Positions 55,449 through 64,000 of a stretch of 64,000 nt of DNA are shown here, piece by piece. Position 1 is the stretch's first letter. Each line of letters starts with the position of its first letter. Position numbers and translations under genes: made by a program. The stretch covers positions 52,769,613 to 52,833,612 of the forward strand of contig NC_089496.1 of assembly GCF_036850765.1 (NCBI RefSeq), in the 5' to 3' direction. The notes under the pieces were generated by a model, which was not told the origin of the DNA, searched no databases, and was given only the letters and a program-made list of their open reading frames with translations. The stretch comes from Saccopteryx bilineata (lineage: Eukaryota; Chordata; Mammalia; Chiroptera; Emballonuridae).

Positions 55449-55789
55449 CACTGGTAGTCAACCCGGTCCCTACCGCCCCCTAGTGGGCATTCCAGCTTTC
55501 ATGGTGGGCGGTAGCGGAGCAACCAAACTATAAATAAGAAGATAGATTTAACTATAGTAAGTTGTTTTATAAAGATTTATTCTGCCAAACTTAGCGAAAA
55601 TCCAACATAAAGTACTTGGTAAGTAATTATTATTATACGCTTTAACTTGCTTTACAAATTTTATAAAATAAAGTTACTTCCCTACTTTATAAATCACCAT
55701 GACTGTGGATCCGGTGGGCGGTTAGAAAATGTTACTACTAACAGAGATACAGAAGTGGGCGGTAGGTATAAAAAGGTTGACTATCCCTG
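55449..55789. mobile_element. Non-autonomous hAT element related to the MITEs
   Basis: 341 bp. Left end CACTGGTAGTCAACCCGGTC; the right end read from the other strand is CAGGGATAGTCAACCTTTTT. An 8-bp target duplication CGTTAGGA / GGTTAGGA (7 of 8) is at 55441-55448 and 55790-55797. Its left part shares GGTCCCTACCGCCC, CTAGTGGGC and CCAGCTTTCATG with the palindromic MITEs at 24.3 and 36.9 kb, so it belongs to the same family group. The middle is AT-rich without coding capacity. Confidence 0.85.
55471..55489 (-). promoter_or_regulatory. CTCF-like motif inside the hAT element
   Basis: On the minus strand the sequence is TGCCCACTAGGGGGCGGTA, which differs from the CTCF core TGGCCACCAGGGGGCGCTA at three positions only. 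It arises from the subterminal part of the hAT element; in the sister MITEs the equivalent site has CTAGTGGGCGG and is a poorer match. Confidence 0.55.
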
Positions 55790-55797
55790 GGTTAGGA

Positions 55798-56518
55798 GTT
55801 AATGCCTTCGAGAAAGAAAGATCATGTTCAGTTAGCTGCGATCCTGTTTTTTTTTTGTGTTTTTTTTTTTTAAGTATAAAAATGGCTGCAAGAAATCTTG
55901 TTCCAATAAATTTCCTTCTTAGGAGCTCTATGTACAATAGCGATAAATCATGGTTGCTGTTAATGTTTCACTTCGTACGGAGCTGGAGCGCGAACCAGAC
56001 GAGCGCAATAAAAACAAAGTCCTGCGGATGAAGGTGCCCCGTGAGAGCCCCTGCAGTGACGGACAGAGGTAGGTGGGGGCTCCACTGCGGCTTTAAATCA
56101 CGGGGGTGACAGATCACAGAGCGGTCAGCTGCTTTTATGGACACGGGCAAAGTTTCCTCCCAGCCCTCCGCAGCCTGTTAAAGGTCCGTTGGAAGAGTGA
56201 GTTTTCTTAGCGGAAATAAGGAAATAACGCTGCATTTATAAACCGCCCCGGTTTCCGACCACAGACTCACTCCTCCACCCCCGCGGGCTTCCGTTCTCTC
56301 TGCTGCTCAACGTCACCGCGATCTCGGAGCTCACCAGCCCTGCCGGTGGCCTGTGGCCTGTGGCCGGTCTCTGCTGTCCTCTCCCGTAGGCAGCCCTGCT
56401 GACCGCTCCCCGCCAGAGGGCCACCCTGGCCGAGGACCTGACGCCCCTTCCGAGTGTTCTGAACACCGGACAAGGCGGTGCCGGGCATCATCACCCACAT
56501 TCCTCCCGACACCCTCCC
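55798..56518. other. Unassigned sequence
   Basis: A T-rich tract at 55848-55872. No gene or other repeat recognised. Confidence 0.4.
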
Positions 56519-56520
56519 CC

Positions 56521-56640
56521 GCAGGAGGCGATGGCTTCTCTGTCCTCACCTCTTCACAGGCTTCCTCCCAATATCCCTCCCCAGGAGGCGATGGCTTCTC
56601 TGTCCTCACCTCTTCACAGGCTTCCTTCTGAGCGCTCATC
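56521..56640. repeat. 60-bp tandem duplication (45-bp core identical)
   Basis: AGGAGGCGATGGCTTCTCTG and the following TCCTCACCTCTTCACAGGCT repeat after 60 bp (56523 and 56583). The first 45-47 bp are identical; the end of the unit differs. ORFs crossing it on both strands repeat accordingly. Confidence 0.94.
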
Positions 56641-57600
56641 TTCAACGGCCGTCTCTTCAGCTCACACTCCTCTGTCCATACCCTCAACCCCACAGACGCC
56701 AGCCTCAGCCTCTGTCCTGACCTCCACACCGGCTCCTCCCCGGCCTGTGGGGCACCCCCACACACACACACCCGTGGGGTCTCCTCCTTCCACAGACAGG
56801 ATGCACCACCTCAGCCCCCGTGCCTGCAGGTGAGTGTCTCACGCTGACTTCTCCATGGAGGGACCTCCCTCCCCCTGGCCCGGTTTCCCCGGGGACCCTG
56901 GAGTCACAGCTGGAGCTCTGTCACCCTTCACCACTCCGCCCTTTCGTGGTCCGATTTCTCGGTCCCCTGCTCCCTTCCCTCTCACTGCGGCATGCGGACA
57001 GGTCCTGACTTCCTCCCGCACGCGCCCCAGCCTCAGCCTTGCTTCGGGCCCACAGCTCCACACGCACCCTGGTACCGGGTTGGTTTCCTCCTGTGTGGGG
57101 TCAGCGGGGTTGTTCTCCCGATGCACACACCTCCGTGGTGCATCGCTGCCCACCCACCCAAATACAGGGGCACAGCCTGGCTTTCGAGAAGTGTCCCAGG
57201 GCTGAGCCTGCCGACCTGCCTTCCCCTTCTCGTCCCTCACTATTCCTTCAGCACGTAGCCTCCACGAGCTCCATACCAGGTGTCTGACTGATGGCAGTGC
57301 CCACCACAGCGAGAGAGCTACTGCCCTACGTGCCCGGCCAACTGGGACAGTCCCAGTAATGGCCTGGTCACTCTCCATTTGCGCACTGCTCCTGCCAGCT
57401 TTGTAGGTGTTCACCATTGTCGCCACCGCCACACCCCGCGGCTGCCTGTCCCTGGCTGCTCAGCAACATCCTCTGTAGAGCTCTGTTCCACCCCGTTCAA
57501 CTGTTACCTTCTGCACTGTGAGATGTGGCGTTCTCGCTTCCCCAGATGACATCAAGTTCTCCGAGGCAGAGCTATAAAGTTCTCTGAGGCAGTGCCCATG
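56641..57600. other. GC-rich unassigned sequence
   Basis: Overlapping ORFs to 197 residues (minus, 56839-57432) have no recognisable domain. A short CA run is at 56758-56770. Confidence 0.4.
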
Positions 57601-60600
57601 TCCTATTCAGCTTTTTATTTCTTGAAGTACTCAATGTAACATTTGTCGTGGGCACTAAACAAACACCCCCTTCATAAGGAAATAATGAAAACATCAAAAA
57701 TAGTGGCAAGACCAAACACGGGAAAGAGCCACTGGACAAACGTTCGTGGCTCCCAACGGGGACCTGTTCATGTCAGCCTCAACTGTACATCATAAAATAT
57801 TCATCCATTGATTACTTTAAAACTTAGATCTTTGTATCGATCGTGGGGATATATCTTCATTTTTTTTTAAATTACCTTTAATGACAGTTAAAGCACACAT
57901 ACATAAGCAAATTCTACGCATCTCTTTATGTGACGAACTACCTAGGGCAGACTGTCTTTTACATAGATGGGCACAAAAATATGTCCCAGCCCAACTGCGC
58001 TTCTGCCCTGTGATCTTCCCAGCCCACGCCCCCCTATAAACCACGGAGCCTCTTTCCTCACCTGCTTGACTCTGGTTGGGGTGGGCAGCCGCGGCTGCTC
58101 TGATAATTCTGGGCACAGCGCTAAACTGCCTGGCAGCTTTTGCCTTGTGGAAACTAGCTGTCCTATCAGCCTTGTGGCTCTGTGAGGTCGCCATGCTGTG
58201 AGAAGCCCAGGCCACACCGAAAGCCCCTGGAGAAGGAAAGGCCATCTGGACCCAGAGTCGGAGACAGAATTTTGGAATGATTGGCCCCTGGCAGGGAGAG
58301 CGCACACTCTCGAGGAGATCGGGAGACAGCACCTGGCAGCCTCGCTCAGCGGATGGAGATGTTGGAAACCCGGATATAATCAGATACAGAGGAGAACAGA
58401 CGTGAGGCAGATAAAAAGGGATCGCCGGGGAGAAGAGTCCGGGAAGGCTCAGCGGAAGATTAAGGGGAAGAGAAATTAAGTCTAGTGTTTAGATCTTTAA
58501 CTGCCTGTAAGTCAGAGCAGGCGTTCTGACACAGAGAAGTCACAGAGTGTGACCTCTCGGGTGTTGTTAAAGGCTTTGGGAGAGGTTACTCCAGATTGAA
58601 CACGTGAGAGAGATAATTCAGCGGTTCCTAAAAAACAGACTCAACAATTCTCCTCTCAGGTATATATCCGAAAGAATGCCGGTTAGTTGTGCCGACTTAA
58701 CACCAATTCCTTTGTAACGAGTTATCTCAACCTTAAATCAGAAAAGCAGCCAGACATGCCGTATCTTGATTTCATCTAGACGTTTGACAACTATTTCATA
58801 TCGAAATGGCTAACATGGGAAGATGTTGGGATAAAAGCAGATGTGGCTGGATTCCTAGCGGATTGACTACTTACACCTGAACCACACTTGTTATGACACA
58901 ATCAAGAGCTTAGGGGATACTAAAGACATTAGCTGCACACTAAACTGTTCATTATCTCAAAGGAATGGTTAATGCTAATAAAAAAATTTACATGGACTGA
59001 CTTTTGAAAATTAGACAACATTGCATTCTGGAGATAATACCCACTTGATCATGATATATTATTAACCTTGCTTATATATTCTTACATACAACCTGATAGT
59101 ATTTTCATAAGGATTTTTGTGTCTATGTTTATAGGAATATTGACCCACAGTTTTCTCCCCTTGAAAGGCCTTTGTGTAATTTTGATACCGAGTAATTCTC
59201 AACTTCTCAAATGAGTGAATGAGGGGGTCCTCCCTCCCTTCTTTTTACACAGTGCTGAGTTTAAAAATAAAAGACTTGTGGAATCCAGTGGAGTTTACCA
59301 GCATAATTTCTGCTTCACTTCTCTATACATCCACCCCCTGGAGATGATTCATTTTACTTCTCCCCTCCAAAACCTCAGTGTGTAACTCATTCATATTTTA
59401 AACTAGATCAATATACAAAATCAGTTTGGCTTGTAAAAATAATTTAGTGAAAGTATGAGCTAGAAGAAGCAATGGGGAGCAAAAAATATTTAAAATACCA
59501 TAGAAAAAACTATTCTGTGTTCAGAAAATAAAAATCTTGGATGTTTTCAAATAAATCTTTGTATGATGAAGACTTTTCTGCTCATATGATGACTAGGTCT
59601 CAAAACAAGACATGTAATATAGTGAGAATCTCATTAAATTCTAATTATATTGAAAAGGGTGGTTTTCTAATCACTCCTAAATCCCAAAAGTATTTTTTTT
59701 TTAAAGATTTTTAAGAGTAACTTCCTCAAAGTCTTAATATTCTCAGTTGGTCTTATAATTGACAGGAAAAAAAAAGAGTCAAAGTAACTATATTAGTTAA
59801 ATATGTATAGTGGGAAAATCGCCAATTTCATGTGTTAATAACAACCTTAAGTTGCTGAGTAAGAAAAATCAAGTTTAAGTTACTTCAGGTTGAATAATTG
59901 CCCCTAGGAATATCACTCCTCCCTAACATTCCCAAGTTCGTCTTACACTGTTATCACGCCTATTAAATAGTGAGATGTTTCCATGCAATGTGTAACTGTA
60001 AACTAGTCTCAGTAATATGTATCGTTTTCTGGCCTTAACTGCTTGAGAGACTCTAGTACCTTAACCATGGGCGAGGTGGCTAATTCAGCACCACGGAGAG
60101 CTACCCTGGAGCCCTTGCTCCCTGGAACTGTCCCTACAGGAACCCAGAGGACCAGATGGAACTTGAGGTCCCGTGGTAAGCTATTCATTAGACTGGTAAG
60201 CTGTTCATTAGACTATTAACTTTCTCTGACCCAGTTGGTCCAGTTTCTGTGTTGTCAGTGTCGATTTCTATTCCCTTAATTTCTTCTTTCGTGATTTGGC
60301 TAGACGGAAGAATACATTGCCTTTTTCAAGGAAAAGATAATGGAAGCAAGATTATCAGGAAAAGTACACTTCAAAGTCTCTTTGGGGGAAAAAAAAACTA
60401 CGTCCTGGTGAGACTCACCTCTGACCTAATTAAATGGTTTGGGAGGATGGCTGCTGAGTGTCTCTCTCCGTCCCCTGCATCCAACACCACTCCTGTGCCC
60501 GGCAGTTTACACTTGGCTACTTACCACTGTTTACCCTGACGCCACAGCATGAGCCAAACCTGAGGACACTTTCCGCTAAAGCATGTGCTTGGACAAGAGC

Positions 60601-61639
60601 AAATGTCTTCTTTTTTGAAAAGAAAAAGTCCACTTGTTTTGTAATCTAATGATAAGACGTAAGTCAGAAGTTATTTTCCTATATAATCAGCTTGTTATTC
60701 TTGTTCCCATCAGCGGTAACCATAGAGGACGATAAGAACACAGGCTCAAGACACACGTTTTTCTGCTCCTTGTTAGTACACATCACAAGGGAGCTAGCGA
60801 CAGAGGAATTTATAGCTCCTGGCTGAAACAGAGTTTAAAATGATCTGCCAGTGTCTTTCATCCATGCCGATCCCTTATCGAGGAGAATCTAGAGTTGGCT
60901 AAAACACCTCCAACGCCTCATCGAACAGTATTTTCGACACTTGGTTGGGTTACAGGAATAAGACGGTTAAATGGCTTCTAGTAATGTTCCAGGTGAACAG
61001 AAGGTAAATGGCTGATAATATCTTAGAATGAAAAAAATAAATAAGCGAGGGTGCTAGTTACCAACACTGGAAATCCAGACTAAGAAGCAAGCGTTTAGAA
61101 ATACGGGAGGAAAGCCTGCCGGAAACGTCTGGAATAAAGGAATATTGGGGAGTCGAAAGGACATACGGAATACAAGTTGTTGCATATTTGAGTCAGTGTG
61201 TCCAACAGACCACTTGGAATAAAAAAGAAGGCAGAATGTGGGGTCCTCCTGGCCGGCAACATATACAAACAGCATTGGAAAGGTGAGGGGCCACCGTGGG
61301 TGGTGTCTAAAATACTAAAATACGGACCCATGCAGAGTGCAGGTTCTCCCAGGGCGGGTGACGTCTGCATCCCCAGGACTGACTCCGCCACTGGGAACCC
61401 AGCCGGGAAACAGCTGTTAAGAACATGAACAAAGCAACCAGGAGAGGGACAACGTTCTGAAAACCAGATGCACAGATAGGCTCAAGGGGGAAGTCGTTTA
61501 CAGAGGTATTAACCTGTGACTATTGGATTAGGCGATTTAAAAGTCATCTGAAAACCTTGCTAATCAAGCTCTGTGGAGTCTGGGTGCTAGAACCCACGTT
61601 GGCATGCGCACTGAGGAGCGAATGAATAAGATGATGTCA
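57601..61639. other. Long repeat-poor block, AT-rich in the middle
   Basis: About 4 kb in which I recognise no SINE, LINE or DNA transposon and no gene. A 20-bp near-repeat GGTAAGCTATTCATTAGACT is at 60174 and again (GGTAAGCTGTTCATTAGACT) at 60195. Confidence 0.5.
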
Positions 61640-62050
61640 AGACCGACTGCTTCTTCATAAAGGCTGGCTGAGAGGAGCAGGAATTTTTAATAGATAAATA
61701 TAGAGGAGGAAACATTGTTGAGAACTTTTCCTGTATGTTGGGAGAGAGGTGAGCAGCTCTATGTGTTGAGAAAGAAGCCCAAAGGAGGGAAATGTTGAAA
61801 AGGTTAAAAGAAAGAGGGGAGGGCTAATGGAAGGAGGATGGTCCCTGGGACCTGGAGGAATCGGGCTGAGACCAGAGCCCTCTGTCTGTCTACAGCGTGA
61901 TTACACATGGAGAGGGGGGGATGACGAAGGGTCAAGGAGAACGCCTGGGCTCTGGGGTGAGGTGGGGACCTACACCTCTCACCTCTACGCACAGGTCAGA
62001 ATAAGGGCCAGTACAGACAGGCTCGGTGGTGTGCAAACAGAGAGGTGAAG
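61640..62050. other. Purine-rich, possible L2 relic
   Basis: The purine-rich phrase GGAGGGAAATGTTGAAAAGG and its neighbours resemble antisense L2 in composition and wording, but I cannot align a convincing ordered set of blocks. Confidence 0.25.
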
Positions 62051-64000
62051 GGCCTTCTGCTTCCAATTTCTCAGCCTGTGTAGCATCAGGTGTTTTTTTA
62101 GAAGGGTTAGGGTTAAAGTAGGAGTTCTGAAAATGTTTGAGGCCAGCTGTGGCCCAGAGAGGGACGTACCAGGGCCCTGTGGTAAGGCCTGCCACTGTCC
62201 AGTGAAGAGGAGATGATGCATTTGTTGTTCCTGTTGGTGGTGGTGGTTGTACCAATGTGTTTCCATGGTTTGGTTCTCCCCGGTGGCATTCAGCAGTCCA
62301 GGCACGGAAACAGAGCTGTTGGCTGTTTAACTCAAGGCTGGAAGCAGGCAGAGAAGTGGGACAGGGTGGACAGGAGCCGGTGAGTCCGCCGAGCCTGAAT
62401 GGACTCCACTAGGCTGTGTGGAGAGGGAGGGGGAGGTCATAGTTGGGGTTTCAAAGGACCGGATGGGCGTAACTCCAGAATGTGAAGGGCTGGGGTAACT
62501 GGAGGGAGGGAGTGTGGGGGCCTCAAGGCTAAGATTATGGTCCCGGATCCCCTGAAGCAGGATGAGAAAGGGCCCAGGAGAAAGGCAGAGTGGTCCGGGT
62601 GTGGTGGCACACCGAGCAGTCGGCTCAGGCGCGTACATGAAGAAGCCAGAGGGAGCGCGGGGACAGGAGTCCGCGCCCTGGGCCGCGGGGGTTTTCAGGA
62701 CGTTATTCGTAAGACGAAACGTGCTCATGTTGGTTTGGCAAACTGGAATCAAGGCAGGGGGCTGCCGGCCGCTGTCGGTGACAAGCACAAGGGGAGACCT
62801 ACTACCGCCTGACACGCATCCCAGACACAGTGTCACCTGCTCCAGCCCGCCCACCGCCTGCACGCCAGGACACACGGACGCAGGAAAACCCTGCCTTAGG
62901 AAGCACAGCCGTCAGAGTCGGGAAACAGGTGCCTGCAAGGGAGCGCAGAAAGCTCACAACGAGAGGATCGAAATGAAGATGGCGGACTGTGGATCCAGCC
63001 ACGCACGGGCTCGGGTCTGGAAGGGACAGAAGAGAGTGAGTCTGTGACTTGTTCCAGACTGGCCCAAGGGCCACCTGCCTTGGGCCTGATGTCACAGTAG
63101 ACGAGTCTCCGCAGACGTGAACAACCATGAACGTGACGATCAGAGTCCATCATTTCAGCGACAGGTTTTGAAGGTGAAAAGGAAGTAAGCTGGTTGTCTT
63201 TTTTTTTTTTTTCCTTTCCCACTAATTTTACGACTCATAATAAAGACACGACCAAGGGTCACAGGCAGTGAATCTGGAATTAAAAAAAAAAAAAAAAAAA
63301 GTCGTGTAAAAGCTGTAGAGCTTTTACAAATGAGGCAATAGTTCTCTGAAAAAGAAAAAAAGAATTTCCAACTCCTCAAAATGCACCCTCACGGTTTCCT
63401 GTTGTGCAATCGTACGAACTAACAGGAAGTTCCCTTTCAGTCTGGGACGTGTAGGAGAACCTTGCTGGGTGTCAGGGAAATGGGAGATGCTTTCCTCTGC
63501 CGGAACATCTTTTAAGACATGATCAAAGAAGCAGAAATGTCGTTTGCATCGTCAGGTGACCTCGGTCTGCGATCGTCACAGAAAACAAACAGCTTTCGAT
63601 GAGAAGAAGCTGTCAGTATGGCCCCATCACAATAACGAGCGCTCGTCACACACCCGAGCCGGCGGTTCTGAAATATCGCCCTCTCCCACGCGGTTACATT
63701 GTAAATCACTGCCCGCTGTTTCATGGCCTTTCTGCACTTGTAGCCAAAATATCCAGTAAATCAAAAGGGAGATGAAATATCTTTGGCTTGAGCCAATTCA
63801 ATATGTTCTTGCTTCTGACGGCTGTGAGACTCGAGAGTTATTTTACATCTCGGTGTTGGAAGTCTTAAAAAAAAAAAAATCACAATTTCGGGTGACCGCA
63901 TCTCTGCCAACTAAAATTCTGGAACTCTCTTGCTGTCGGGGAAGTTGGCCGAGAGGCACGGGCACATCATCGGTCCTGGATGACACTCACAGGGGACGCG
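62051..64000. other. Unassigned sequence to window end
   Basis: T run at 63201-63213, A run at 63282-63300, and a perfect 10-bp-stem hairpin at 63305-63328. The 182-residue minus ORF (62327-62875) and the 161-residue plus ORF (62562-63047) overlap each other and show no domain. Confidence 0.4.

Noticed and set aside
62105..62118. Interstitial telomere repeat (GGGTTAGGGTTA)
   Set aside because: Only about two units; expected by chance.
62562..63047. 161-residue ORF as an exon
   Set aside because: Overlapped by a 182-residue ORF on the other strand, no domain, no convincing splice context.
1..64000. Endogenous retrovirus or LTR element
   Set aside because: No LTR pairs, primer-binding site or gag/pol motifs were recognised; the reverse-transcriptase traces belong to L1 and L2.
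1..64000. A novel defence, biosynthetic or other multi-gene system
   Set aside because: No cluster of real coding genes exists in the window; all supported features are repeats, transposon relics and candidate regulatory motifs.

Overview
The window is a gene-free (intergenic or deep-intronic) stretch of a mammalian nuclear genome, most likely a bat. The evidence is the repeat content. There are three kinds of tRNA-derived SINE with the chiropteran head and body pattern: type 1 starts GGCCCTGGCCGGTTGGCTCA, type 2 starts CCTGACCAGGTGGTGGCGCA, and type 3 is short and VES-like with head GCCTGACCTGTGGTGGCGCA. There are also young non-autonomous hAT DNA transposons, L1 pieces, and old mammal-wide L2, MIR and MER5-type relics. 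The bat family cannot be fixed from sequence alone; the SINE and hAT combination recalls emballonurid or rhinolophoid bats, but that is from memory and weak. No bacterial, plasmid or viral gene system is present. No open reading frame reads as a real host gene: all of the longer ones lie in SINEs, L1/L2 relics or tandem repeats, or are short uninformative ORFs in GC-rich sequence.

Layout. 1-4.9 kb holds L1 pieces, two SINEs and a long TTCC tract. 5-14 kb is GC-richer and full of tandem repeats: a 90-bp duplication, a 36-unit 43-bp minisatellite at 8.0-9.5 kb, heptamer and 41-bp repeats. It also has two decayed antisense L2 copies, one with a readable reverse-transcriptase remnant, and a 78-bp mariner-like MITE. 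14-24 kb holds microsatellites, SINEs and an L1 3' end with a head-to-head inversion. 24-30 kb carries a palindromic hAT MITE, MIR and MER5 relics and two SINEs. 29-34 kb is AT-rich and repeat-poor. 34.9-35.9 kb is a CAACA-rich repeat followed by a 49-bp minisatellite. 36.9-38.9 kb has the second palindromic hAT MITE in opposite orientation, an L1 fragment and a SINE with a long AT tail. 42.2-44.3 kb holds L1, L2 and a 523-bp hAT element. 48.9-51.7 kb is the largest L1 piece, split by a SINE. 52-57 kb has a SINE, a MIR, a third hAT element related to the palindromic MITEs, and a 60-bp duplication. 57-64 kb is nearly free of recognisable repeats.

Function. Nothing here works as a pathway. The likely functional content is non-coding: strong CTCF-core-like motifs (two in apparently old sequence, one inside a hAT element, and one or two in most type 1 SINEs), a minisatellite carrying about 30 CACCTG E-boxes, and repeat-poor AT-rich blocks that could hold conserved non-coding elements. 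All repeat family names are from pattern recognition, not from a database search.
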